In this document: positions 27,081-36,299 of the stretch, piece by piece
Position numbering within the stretch: position 1 is the first letter of the stretch
Layout of the letters: each line of letters starts with the position of its first letter
NCBI RefSeq assembly: GCF_003688495.1
Contig: NZ_REFH01000012.1
Span: forward strand, 62,001-126,000
Direction of reading: 5' to 3'
From: Flavobacterium weaverense
GTDB lineage: Bacteria; Bacteroidota; Bacteroidia; Flavobacteriales; Flavobacteriaceae
Length of the DNA stretch: 64,000 nt
Translations under genes and position numbers: made by a program
The notes under the pieces: generated by a model
Seen by the model: the letters and a program-made list of their open reading frames with translations, nothing else
The model's database searches: none
What the model was told of the DNA's origin: nothing

Positions 27081-29783
27081 TTATAATTGAGTTTTCACTT
27101 TTACTTCTTTTCCATTAGCATCAACAGCATTTATGGTTCCTATGCTCCCATTTTTATTAACATAATTAGTATCAGTTTCAGAAATAACGCCATATTTTGA
27201 TACTACTTTTACACCAATTACTGTTAGTAAAGCAGAAATAGAACCGCTTTCATAATTAGCATCTGCATCTTGATTTCCAGTAATATTTGCCGTTCCAATC
27301 CCCGTAAAAGTGATTGTATTACCATTTATTGTAGCCACGTTTGTATTGTCACTAGTATAAGTAAACGCACCAGTGCTATTACTGTGGGGATTAGTTATCG
27401 TAAATGATTGGTCGAAATAATAGTTATTAATAGCGGCAAAATTTGATAAATCAGGATTTAGAGCCACCATTTTTGTAGCTATAATTTTTTTGCTTTGATC
27501 GTCAGAAAAATATATATTTCCTAATGTATCATTATATAATCCTTGTCCTAAAAAATCAGTATAAGAAACTATAATTCCGTCTGAACTCAAAATGTTTATT
27601 GATCGCTGAGCTGTATTATAGTTATAGGTTGAAAAAAACAACCTGTTCATCGTACCTATTGCTATACTTTGGATATATCCGTTATTTAATATAAATAAAT
27701 CAGTACCAATTCCCGTAGTGGAAATCTTTTTTAATTGATAAGAATTAGAACTATTATTATTACAAACAATATACATATTTCCTATACTATCGAATTTGAT
27801 ATTTTGAATATAACTATTATTTTCACTGTAGAAATCCGAAATGTTTCCATCACTTGTCATTTTTTTTATTGTACTAAAAGTATTGTCATTGTACACAAAA
27901 TATACATTTCCCAATCCATCAATAGTCAAATATTGGTAATATCCAGTTGAATTATTTTCTAAAGTTATTAAGGTTCCATCCGAATTAATTTTTTTTAAGG
28001 ATGTAGTATTTGTAATATTATCATACAAAGACAAATAGACAACACCCAATTTGTCTACTATAAAATCTTGAATATATGCATTACTAAAATTGTAAATATT
28101 GATTACCTCCTCCTCCTGATTAATTTTCTTTATTTCAGAAGAATTACTAGTATAGTTGTAACATGAAATAAAGATATTATTTAAGCCATCTGTAGTTAAT
28201 TTTTCTAAATTTAATACTGTTGATGAAAACACCTCCGACAAGACTTTTTGAGGGGTCAACTTTTTTATAAAAGTATTCCAATTGCTATCATAACCTAATA
28301 AATACAAATTGCGATTTGTTGTAGAAGTAAAATTATTAAGATAATTAATAGAGTAAGAATTATAATCAAAATAAGTTACAAAAGGATAACTAGTATCCTC
28401 ACAACCATTATTTGGATAAACTCTTACGCCCGCTTGCGTATTAGGACAAATATCTAGAAAATTAGAAACACCATCGGAATCATCATCCAAAAAGTTTAAT
28501 ATTACCGTATTATTTCTTTGACTGTTCCCTGCAATATTGAAACTGCTATCAAAAATAGAATTAGATACAGGAGAAACAGTAAGCACTTCTTCACCAGAAA
28601 TCTCTCCTATCAATTCAATTCCTAATGTATAAGTATTTCCGCTTGCATTAATACTAGAAGGTGTTTGAGAGGCTAAAATTGCATTACCGCCAACTATTGA
28701 AAGCTCAAAATCCGTAGTTTCTAAATTTCCAATTTCAGAATTTGTATTAAAAACAGCTCGATTCATGGTAATACTCACCGTATTTTGAGATACAGAATGT
28801 ACAATTGAATTGAAGAAATTATCTAAACTATTATTAGTAATTACAGCTGGAGTTCCTGAATACGCAGTTCCGTTATTGATGAAAATATTATTTTTTATTG
28901 TGGTTAAACTTTGTTCATTAACGCTTCCTGTATTTATGATTGTACCCGAGTTATCTTTAAATGTATTGCCTTCAAATAAGTGCTGATTTGTACCTAGTGT
29001 TGCCAAAAAAGTACCATTAACTATATCTGAATAAAAAGAAAATAAAGACCATGCAGAATTATTAATAAAGGTGGAATTTAAAACTTGGTATCTATTTAGA
29101 CCTCGAAAATTTCCTATTTGACCCGTATTATCGTAAAAATTGCAATTATCTATCTTTACGTAACGTTCTGTATTAAATATAGTTCCAGAATTTGCAGTAA
29201 ATGCGCATCCTAAAACAGTTATTCTATTGGAATAATCCGTTTCAATATCTGATGTAGTATTAGGTGTGCTTCCATAATCACTTCCAAATAAAACACTAGA
29301 GTTAGAGATAAATGTGCTATTAGAAATAGTTATTGTAGATGAATCATTCGTATAAAAAGCATAAGTATTGACATTATCTATTATGTTTATATTGCTCGCC
29401 ATTACAGCAGAATTATTATTCTGGGCTCTAAAAATCGAACCCATTCCAGCTGCATTTTTTGTAAAAGTAATGTTAGAAATTGTCAATAATGCACCATTAG
29501 TAACCTGAAACATTTTATAAGAATTATTACCAGATAAGATCAAATTACTAGTTCCATTTCCTGTTATTGTCATATCTCGAGAAATAGTGGGTAAATTACT
29601 GGTTAAGGTCAAAGTTCCTATAAGATTTGAATCAAAATCAATCGTATTGGCTGTAGTATTTTCAATAGCATATCTCAAACTTCCAATAGCACCATCATCA
29701 TTTAAATTAGTAATGGTATAATTCCCTTGAGCATAACTCATTAGCGAGAAAAATAAACCTATTATTAAATAATATTTTTTCAT
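27081..29783 (-). CDS. large secreted surface protein: beta-helix, TSP3, propeller and Ig-like domains
   Basis: A 900-residue protein. Domains in order: signal peptide (1-18); right-handed parallel beta-helix (about 20-330) that opens with 'NLNDDGAIGSLRYAIEN' and has Asn/Ser-rich rungs; a linker; a thrombospondin type 3 calcium motif 'DDDSDGVSNFLDICPN' (about 430-445); a beta-propeller made of 'DGLGNVYF'-like strands (about 470-770); and a Big2-type Ig domain ('SDNTNVATINGNTITFTGIG', about 805-824). No T9SS sorting domain is visible at the C terminus. It is the last gene of the surface operon, 37 bp after the tail-fibre-like gene. Adhesion or matrix function is likely; no enzyme motif is seen. 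Confidence 0.8.
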   Translation of the reverse strand: MKKYYLIIGLFFSLMSYAQGNYTITNLNDDGAIGSLRYAIENTTANTIDFDSNLIGTLTLTSNLPTISRDMTITGNGTSNLILSGNNSYKMFQVTNGALLTISNITFTKNAAGMGSIFRAQNNNSAVMASNINIIDNVNTYAFYTNDSSTITISNSTFISNSSVLFGSDYGSTPNTTSDIETDYSNRITVLGCAFTANSGTIFNTERYVKIDNCNFYDNTGQIGNFRGLNRYQVLNSTFINNSAWSLFSFYSDIVNGTFLATLGTNQHLFEGNTFKDNSGTIINTGSVNEQSLTTIKNNIFINNGTAYSGTPAVITNNSLDNFFNSIVHSVSQNTVSITMNRAVFNTNSEIGNLETTDFELSIVGGNAILASQTPSSINASGNTYTLGIELIGEISGEEVLTVSPVSNSIFDSSFNIAGNSQRNNTVILNFLDDDSDGVSNFLDICPNTQAGVRVYPNNGCEDTSYPFVTYFDYNSYSINYLNNFTSTTNRNLYLLGYDSNWNTFIKKLTPQKVLSEVFSSTVLNLEKLTTDGLNNIFISCYNYTSNSSEIKKINQEEEVINIYNFSNAYIQDFIVDKLGVVYLSLYDNITNTTSLKKINSDGTLITLENNSTGYYQYLTIDGLGNVYFVYNDNTFSTIKKMTSDGNISDFYSENNSYIQNIKFDSIGNMYIVCNNNSSNSYQLKKISTTGIGTDLFILNNGYIQSIAIGTMNRLFFSTYNYNTAQRSINILSSDGIIVSYTDFLGQGLYNDTLGNIYFSDDQSKKIIATKMVALNPDLSNFAAINNYYFDQSFTITNPHSNSTGAFTYTSDNTNVATINGNTITFTGIGTANITGNQDADANYESGSISALLTVIGVKVVSKYGVISETDTNYVNKNGSIGTINAVDANGKEVKVKTQL

Positions 29784-29820
29784 TTTTTTCTGATTTTTGT
29801 TTTGATATCTCTACCCCTAT

Positions 29821-32800
29821 TTAATAAAAATAATCAAACTGAATTCTATCAGTATCACTCAATATAGCATTTCCATTATTAGCTGGAATGTAGGTCAAAA
29901 CGTCATTAGTAACACTATAGGCCGTATTACTGATCCTAATACCATTCACATACATTTTTACTTTGCTTTTTATAGATGGAATTTGTGCAAGCGTAAAAGT
30001 TGTTTGAGATAAGGTTGATAAAATTTCTTCGGATGCATCAGTAATTTCATGTGCAGTATTAACCCATACAATTTTACCAGTTCCATTAGTAGACAAAACT
30101 TGTCCGGTTGTTCCGTCTGTATTGGTATAAGTGATGGCTCCAGAAGTTAAGGTTCCTGTCGTTTTTACATTTTCTATATTACTATTCCCTAGTTGGATGG
30201 TATTCGAAGTAGTAACAATTGCCTCAGACCCAATCGCAATAGAATTAGAAATTCCATCTACGGATACATCAGCATTGTGACCAATTACAGTATTCTCTGA
30301 ACCATTATTATTTAATAATAATGCTTGAGAACCTATAGCAACATTATTATTTCCAGAAACATTATTTCCAAGGGATAAATAACCATAAGCTGTATTACCA
30401 TTACCATCCACATTGGCTGGTAAAGCAGCCCTTCCCACAGCAGTATTTGCGTAACCAGCATTATTTTGTAAAGCACCTAAGCCTATTGCAGTATTAGAAT
30501 TTTCATTAAAATTTCCCCTCCCTACTGTAATGCCATTTACAACCATATCTTTATCAAAAGATTTTACTCCAAGAATAGTTTGTGCAGTTGTTAGATCTAC
30601 AAAATCGTTATTTGTAGGTACTGTTGGCGTCATCCAATAAGTAATTCCAGAACCATCTGTAGCTAATACTTGACCAACTGTTCCATCAATATTTGTATAG
30701 GTAACTTCTCCAGCAACTATTTGATTTGTTGCTTCAATTCTTCCATTTGCTCCTAATGTAATTACAGTAGCACCTCCTTTATTTGCATCAGTAACTTTTA
30801 CACCAGACGAGAACCTTAAAGTTCCATATCCATCATTCATATCTACAAAATCACCATCATCAGATAAAACAAGACCTTTTCCGGTAACTCCAGACTCGTT
30901 GACAGTCATACTTCCTTTAGAGGAAACTTCCCCATTAGATTTTACCATAAATTGATTAAAATCAACACCAGATTGCGAAAATGAAATGTCATCTCCAGAG
31001 GAATACAATTCCCATTTTACCGCTCCAGAAGTATTTAAAAAGCGTAATTGATCCTGTATTTGAATAGAATTAGAAAACGTTTTTGTACCTGCAATGGTTT
31101 GATCAGATATTATATCAACAAAATTTCCGTTAATGGCAGTATTTACGGCATCTCCAACAAAAGCAGTTGTGGCAATTGCTGTAGAATTATTTCCTGCAGA
31201 CTGTGTTGCAGCTATTGTAGTTGCTGGTAAGTTAGGAGTTCCGGTAAAAGAGGGAGAATCGATATTCGCTTTTAAATTTAAAACTGTTTGCGTAGCTGTT
31301 GAAACCGATTTATCTGCATCAGCCGTATTTTCAACATTTGCTAATCCTACCATCGCTTTATCAACTCCGGTAACCGTTCCGGTAAAAGAAGGAGAATTGA
31401 TATTCGCTTTTAAATTTAATGCCGTTTGCGTAGCGGTTGAAATCAATTTATCTTCATCGGCCGTATTTTCTACATTGGATAATCCTACCATTACCTTATC
31501 AATTCCGGTAACAGTTCCCGTAAAAGCGGGAGAGTCGATATTCGCTTTTAAATTTAATGCCGTTTGCGTAGCGGTTGAAATCAATTTATCTTCATCGGCC
31601 GTATTTTCTACATTGGATAATCCTACCATTACCTTATCAATTCCGGTAACAGTTCCCGTAAAAGCGGGAGAGTCGATATTCGCTTTTAAATTTATAGCTG
31701 TTTGTGTAGCCGTTGAAACCGATTTATCTGCATCAGCCGTATTTTCTATATTTGATAATCCAACCATCGCTTTATTAATTCCGGTAACTGTTCCCGTAAA
31801 AGTGGGAGAATCGATATTCGCTTTTAAATTTAAAGCTGTTTGCGTAGCTGTTGAAATCAATTTATCTGCATCAGCCGTATTTTCTACATTGGATAATCCT
31901 ACCATGATTTTATTAATTCCGGTAACCGTTCCGGTAAAAGCAGGAGAATCGATATTCGCTTTTAAATTTAATGCCGTTTGTGTAGCCGTTGAAACCGATT
32001 TATCGGCATCAGCCGTATTTTCTACATTAGATAAACCCACCATCGCTTTATTAATTCCGGTAACTGTTCCAGTAAAAGCAGGAGAATCGATATTCGCTTT
32101 TAAATTTAATGCCGTTTGTGTAGCCGTTGAAACCGATTTATCTGCATCAGCCGTATTTTCAACATTTGATAATCCAACCATCGCTTTATTAATTCCGGTA
32201 ACTGTTCCAGTAAAAGCAGGAGAATCGATATTCGCTTTTAAATTTAATGCCGTTTGTGTAGCCGTTGAAACCGATTTATCTGCATCAGCCGTATTTTCAA
32301 CATTTGATAATCCAACCATCGCTTTATTAATTCCGGTAACTGTTCCAGTAAAAGCAGGAGAATCGATATTCGCTTTTAAATTTAATGCCGTTTGTGTAGC
32401 CGTTGAAACCGATTTATCTGCATCAGCCGTATTTTCTACATTTGCTAATCCTACCATTACTTTATCAATTCCGGTAACCGTTCCGGTAAAAGCAGGAGAA
32501 TCAATACTCGCTTTTAAATTTAATGCCGTTTGCGTAGCCGTTGAAACCATTTTATCTACATCAGCCGTATTTTCTACATTTGCTAATCCTACCATTACCT
32601 TATCAATTCCGGTAACAGTTCCCGTAAAAGCAGGAGAATCGATATTCGCTTTTAAATTTAATGCCGTTTGCGTAGCTGTTGAAATCAATTTATCTGCATC
32701 AGCCGTATTTTCTACATTTGCTAATCCTACCATTACTTTATCAATTCCGGTAACAGTTCCCGTAAAAGCGGGAGAGTCGATATTCGCTTTTAAATTTAAT

Positions 32801-33714
32801 GCCGTTTGTGTAGCCGTTGAAACCATTTTATCTACATCAGCCGTATTTTCTACATTTGCTAATCCTACCATTACCTTATCAATTCCGGTAACTGTTCCAG
32901 TAAAAGCAGGAGAATCGATATTCGCTTTTAATAACAATCCTGGTACTTTAGGAAGTGCTGCAGTACCAGCTAAATCACCAGATAATTGTATTTTACCTTT
33001 GTTTGTAGCATCTGCATCTACCACTACACCATTTGAAAATTGATTGTCTACATAGGTTTTTAATGCCTTAACAGTTGGATATTTAACATTTGAAGAACCA
33101 TCAACAATAACATTGGTTGATTTATTAAGTAGCACTTCTTTTAAATCTAAAACACTTTGAGTAGCATTACTTATGGGTTTATCAAAATCACGAGTGTTAT
33201 CAACATTATTTAGAATTAAATTTATTTTGGCATCCACAATATTAGATGCGTTAGTTCCTCCGTTCTCAATACCCACAATTCCACTTACCGTTTGAGCTGA
33301 AAAAGCAAAAGGAACAGCATTGAAAACTTGATCACTAACTTCCATAAAAGAAGAACAATTACCTGTTGTATTTACACCAACTTTTAATTTTTTTAAACCC
33401 GAAATCCAATTTACAGCTTTAAAATTAATAGCATAACCTCCCGTTTGATTTCCTAAGCCAATTACTAAATTAACCATACCCATTTCATCTGTAACAGCGC
33501 TAATAGTCTCTTTATATTCTAATTGCTGCGTTTCATCTTCAATACTAAATTGCAAACAAACTGACTGATTTATTAATGCTGTATTAGCAGGATTTATACC
33601 TGGTATTTTTTGAGCATTTGGATTCAAAATTAAGGCTTGATAGCTGATTCCATTTGTTTGTGAATGCGCAATGGTACTAACTATAAAAACTAATATTAAG
33701 TAGATTTTTTTCAT
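29821..33714 (-). CDS. tail-fibre-like repeat adhesin
   Basis: A 1297-residue exported protein. ATG at 33714 ('MKKIYLILVFIVSTIAHSQ') is preferred to a TTG 11 codons upstream because the signal peptide starts there. Domains: a flavobacterial N-terminal domain (about 20-150, 'GISYQALILNPNAQ', 'DEMGMVNLVIG'); twelve 46-residue repeats (about 262-813), each with 'SPAFTGTVTG' and 'MVGLANVENTAD'; a phage-tail-like piece ('STAIATTAFVGDAV'); head-like repeats ('NTAIGLGALQNN', 'NNVAIGSQALLL', about 1070-1170) as in trimeric adhesins; and a C-terminal module ('KVKMYVNGIRISNTAYSV'). Predicted to be a fibrous, probably trimeric surface protein. The second and third genes of the operon flank it closely. 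Confidence 0.85.
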   Translation of the reverse strand: MKKIYLILVFIVSTIAHSQTNGISYQALILNPNAQKIPGINPANTALINQSVCLQFSIEDETQQLEYKETISAVTDEMGMVNLVIGLGNQTGGYAINFKAVNWISGLKKLKVGVNTTGNCSSFMEVSDQVFNAVPFAFSAQTVSGIVGIENGGTNASNIVDAKINLILNNVDNTRDFDKPISNATQSVLDLKEVLLNKSTNVIVDGSSNVKYPTVKALKTYVDNQFSNGVVVDADATNKGKIQLSGDLAGTAALPKVPGLLLKANIDSPAFTGTVTGIDKVMVGLANVENTADVDKMVSTATQTALNLKANIDSPAFTGTVTGIDKVMVGLANVENTADADKLISTATQTALNLKANIDSPAFTGTVTGIDKVMVGLANVENTADVDKMVSTATQTALNLKASIDSPAFTGTVTGIDKVMVGLANVENTADADKSVSTATQTALNLKANIDSPAFTGTVTGINKAMVGLSNVENTADADKSVSTATQTALNLKANIDSPAFTGTVTGINKAMVGLSNVENTADADKSVSTATQTALNLKANIDSPAFTGTVTGINKAMVGLSNVENTADADKSVSTATQTALNLKANIDSPAFTGTVTGINKIMVGLSNVENTADADKLISTATQTALNLKANIDSPTFTGTVTGINKAMVGLSNIENTADADKSVSTATQTAINLKANIDSPAFTGTVTGIDKVMVGLSNVENTADEDKLISTATQTALNLKANIDSPAFTGTVTGIDKVMVGLSNVENTADEDKLISTATQTALNLKANINSPSFTGTVTGVDKAMVGLANVENTADADKSVSTATQTVLNLKANIDSPSFTGTPNLPATTIAATQSAGNNSTAIATTAFVGDAVNTAINGNFVDIISDQTIAGTKTFSNSIQIQDQLRFLNTSGAVKWELYSSGDDISFSQSGVDFNQFMVKSNGEVSSKGSMTVNESGVTGKGLVLSDDGDFVDMNDGYGTLRFSSGVKVTDANKGGATVITLGANGRIEATNQIVAGEVTYTNIDGTVGQVLATDGSGITYWMTPTVPTNNDFVDLTTAQTILGVKSFDKDMVVNGITVGRGNFNENSNTAIGLGALQNNAGYANTAVGRAALPANVDGNGNTAYGYLSLGNNVSGNNNVAIGSQALLLNNNGSENTVIGHNADVSVDGISNSIAIGSEAIVTTSNTIQLGNSNIENVKTTGTLTSGAITYTNTDGTTGQVLSTNGTGKIVWVNTAHEITDASEEILSTLSQTTFTLAQIPSIKSKVKMYVNGIRISNTAYSVTNDVLTYIPANNGNAILSDTDRIQFDYFY
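31276..32931 (-). repeat. twelve tandem 138-bp coding repeats
   Basis: The region is exactly 12 x 138 bp, each unit encoding 46 residues from 'LKANIDSP' to 'TATQTALN'. A partial thirteenth unit follows at the 3' end of the coding strand. Some adjacent units are identical at the DNA level (two near 32050-32325 and two near 31500-31775), others differ by 5-15 percent by eye. Confidence 0.95.
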
Positions 33715-33724
33715 AATAAGTTTT

Positions 33725-34336
33725 TTATAAAGGGAAATGAAGTCCAAATTGAATTTGATTTGTAATAAAGGCTAACTTCTCATCGGTAGGATGTGAAAAT
33801 TTAAAGGCATTCGAAAAAGTATAACCTAAATTAACTAAACAATTATCATTTATAGGATATTTTAAATCTAAGCCAATACTGGGTTGAAAAAATAAACCTT
33901 TAAATTCTGGAAGTTTTTTTATATCATAAATAACGCCGTTAATCTCCTCCTTACCATCAATTATTGTTGCAAGATTTACTGCTCCTTTAAGTTCAACTGA
34001 AAGATTTTTTTGATTTTTAAAAAGAACATATCCAATACCATTTTTTAAGCCTATATAAGTAGTATTCCAAGAATAGGTTTGTACTTCATTTGTACTAAAA
34101 CTATTAAATTGGTTTAAGGTAACACTGGCTTGATAACTGAACTTTTCTTTGAAATTTTCTTGATATCCAATTTCATAATTAGCTCCAATTTTACTTTTTA
34201 ATTTCAAAATTTGATTTTCAGCGGAACTACTATAACTATAGGAAGTTAGATTTTTTCCAGCTTTAAAAAATATTTCTTGAGCAGATGCCAACTGACTTAA
34301 AACAAGCAAATTAAATAAAAGTAGTTTTGTTTTCAT
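33725..34336 (-). CDS. small outer-membrane beta-barrel protein
   Basis: A 203-residue exported protein: signal peptide (1-19, 'LVLSQLASAQ'), then alternating strands with aromatic girdles ('NTTYIGLKNGIGYVLF', 'FFQPSIGLDLKYPI') and a final strand 'ITNQIQFGLHFPL' with a terminal pattern typical of outer-membrane barrels. Probably eight strands. Its ATG overlaps the TGA of the upstream T9SS-domain gene by four bases, and the tail-fibre-like gene starts 10 bp after its stop. It may anchor or export the fibre protein; this is inference from the operon. Confidence 0.8.
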   Translation of the reverse strand: MKTKLLLFNLLVLSQLASAQEIFFKAGKNLTSYSYSSSAENQILKLKSKIGANYEIGYQENFKEKFSYQASVTLNQFNSFSTNEVQTYSWNTTYIGLKNGIGYVLFKNQKNLSVELKGAVNLATIIDGKEEINGVIYDIKKLPEFKGLFFQPSIGLDLKYPINDNCLVNLGYTFSNAFKFSHPTDEKLAFITNQIQFGLHFPL

Positions 34337-34809
34337 AATGATTTTTTAATGATTTTAACGTATTGATTAATTTCACTATTGGTAATTTTAACTAAATAAA
34401 GAGAGTTTGGTAACCCCGATAAATCTAATGTTAACATACCTTCCCTAACTTCTTTAAGTTGATTGAATAATAAACGACCACCAATATCAAATACAGTTAT
34501 AGAAATTTCTTTGATAGGTTTAGAAAATTCAAAATTTATGCTAGTAATAAATGGATTAGGATAAGTAGTAACAACTAGATTTCCTTTTATGGGAACATCT
34601 ATCAACAATTTTGCCCAATAATTCTGTTGAAAGCCTTGTATGATAATAAAATCACCCTTCAAATTTCCAATTACACTTTGTTGACCAACGGTTTGTTTGA
34701 CAAGCATACCATTAGATAAAGTTGCAGATTTGCTTTGCGAAGAAATCATTTGATGATGCAATATTTGACCATAAAATGTAGAACTAAAAAGAAGTATTAA
34801 ATATTTCAT
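34333..34809 (-). CDS. T9SS type A sorting-domain protein
   Basis: A 158-residue protein, first gene of the surface operon. Short signal peptide (1-14, ending 'SSTFYGQ'), a segment resembling SprB-type or flavobacterial leader domains ('SGMLVKQTVGQQSVIGNLKG' like, residues 33-53), and a C-terminal type IX sorting domain (about 83-158) with 'YPNPFITSINFEFSKPI', 'VFDIGGRLLF' and the final basic 'YVKIIKKSL'. The domain directs export by the T9SS and attachment to the cell surface. The cargo part is short, so it may be an adaptor. The stop overlaps the next start (ATGA). Confidence 0.87.
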   Translation of the reverse strand: MKYLILLFSSTFYGQILHHQMISSQSKSATLSNGMLVKQTVGQQSVIGNLKGDFIIIQGFQQNYWAKLLIDVPIKGNLVVTTYPNPFITSINFEFSKPIKEISITVFDIGGRLLFNQLKEVREGMLTLDLSGLPNSLYLVKITNSEINQYVKIIKKSL

Positions 34810-35075
34810 ACAAATTAATTTAAGTCAATATTAAAATAAAATTAACACCTTTGTCGATAAAAAATGCTTTTAAACGAATATTTGATTAATTAGTAAAAAC
34901 TTTTCAGTTATTAGTAACTCTTAAATTAGTTTTTAATGGTCAAAAAAAAGAATAAAGGAAAAATGATCTCCATAGAATCAATTTCTATTTGAAAGAAATA
35001 TAGTGTTATTAAATACATTACATTTATTGTTTTCTGTAACGGCACATTTACTTTATAAATTAATAGAACAAGAAA

Positions 35076-36248
35076 ATGTTAACAAGCTCACTTTTTATTG
35101 TAACGGGTATAATTGGTTTTACAACAGCCTTTCTAATTTTTAGAAACTACACTGTAAATAGAATGATGAATCCATATATCATTATTCTAATTCTTATTAT
35201 TTCACTTCGCTTTTTATTCTCGGGATTGACCTATTTTATTTTTGAACCTTCTTTTAAAAGTACTTTTTCAAAATACTCTAATGCTTCGATTATAGTGATA
35301 CCAATATGTTATCTCTATTTTAAAAATTTAGCACAAAATAAAAACAAAATTTATTCTAAAGATCTTTTGCATTTTATCTTTCCAATTGCTTTGTTATTGG
35401 TAATAAATAGTCAAGATCTAATTAATCTCGGAAGTCATTCCTTAGAAATAGTATTATATATTTTGTTTTTTATTTTTGCGATAACATATATATATTTATC
35501 TTTTTACGTTCTAAAAACAAAAATTTGGAGCAGAAGAGGAGAAATAAAAGTACTTCAAAAGCAAAATAAATTAATAAATAATTGGACCTTATTTCTATTT
35601 GTTGGTCTAATCTTAACGCTCATAAGACTTTTTATATCCGTTTGCGTAGAAATATATTCAAATGAAAGCATTAAGGGATTTTTGTATCAGTGGATCTCTG
35701 CATTAATTTGGGCTGTAATACTATTCAAAATTCTAATTTCTCCCGAAATTCTTTTTGGATACAATTTATTACATCAAAAGTTTAATGAGAATAAAAATAA
35801 TAACTTAGCACTAAAAGATATTTGGAAAATCAATTCAGATATCGAACTTAGAAACTGCCAACATTCAATTCTTAAAGAAAAAATAGATTTAAATATAATG
35901 GTTTATATTTCTCAGATTGAAACAGTAGCACTACAGTTTGAGTTGTTTAGAAATGCCGATTTAAGTATTACAGATTTGTGTACAAACTTAAAAATACCAA
36001 AAAGCCACATTTCATATCTTTTTAAGTACCACTCTTTTCTGTCTTTTTCTGAATTTAAAAAATTAATCAGAATTCACGATGCCATTCATCTTATTGAATT
36101 AAATTTCCTTAGTAACAATACCTTAGAATCATTGTCGAAAAAAGTTGGTTTTACATCCTATAATCCCTTTTTTACTAGTTTCAAGGAAATAGCAGGAATG
36201 CCACCTTTAGAATATTATAAGCTCTATAAAAAAGAATTAGAAGCATAA
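35076..36248 (+). CDS. membrane-anchored AraC-family transcriptional regulator
   Basis: A 390-residue protein with seven hydrophobic helices in the first 230 residues and a C-terminal AraC DNA-binding domain (about 285-385). The two helix-turn-helices are visible as 'SITDLCTNLKIPKSHISYLF' and 'TLESLSKKVGFTSYNPFFTS', with 'FKEIAGMPPLEYYK' at the end. Regulators of this layout are common in Bacteroidota and are taken to sense a membrane or periplasmic signal. It is divergent from the surface operon across 266 bp and is its most likely regulator. A terminator follows at once. Confidence 0.9.
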   Translation: MLTSSLFIVTGIIGFTTAFLIFRNYTVNRMMNPYIIILILIISLRFLFSGLTYFIFEPSFKSTFSKYSNASIIVIPICYLYFKNLAQNKNKIYSKDLLHFIFPIALLLVINSQDLINLGSHSLEIVLYILFFIFAITYIYLSFYVLKTKIWSRRGEIKVLQKQNKLINNWTLFLFVGLILTLIRLFISVCVEIYSNESIKGFLYQWISALIWAVILFKILISPEILFGYNLLHQKFNENKNNNLALKDIWKINSDIELRNCQHSILKEKIDLNIMVYISQIETVALQFELFRNADLSITDLCTNLKIPKSHISYLFKYHSFLSFSEFKKLIRIHDAIHLIELNFLSNNTLESLSKKVGFTSYNPFFTSFKEIAGMPPLEYYKLYKKELEA

Positions 36249-36282
36249 AAAAAGGTTCAACCATACAGTTGAACCTTTTTTT
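36247..36282. terminator. bidirectional terminator between AraC and ccsBA genes
   Basis: Stem AAAAAAAGGTTCAAC / GTTGAACCTTTTTTT, loop CATACA, between convergent genes. Confidence 0.92.
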
Positions 36283-36299
36283 ATTAAAACTATAACTGC

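Noticed and set aside
31276..32931. Tandem repeats as a CRISPR array
   Set aside because: Units of 138 bp without unique spacers and in frame with a gene; no cas genes in the window.
31133..33043. A 636-codon open frame antisense to the tail-fibre-like gene
   Set aside because: It is a shadow of the twelve repeats: units of 138 bp (a multiple of three) keep the antisense frame open in every copy. It lacks a signal peptide, domain or independent promoter, and the sense strand has clear domains.
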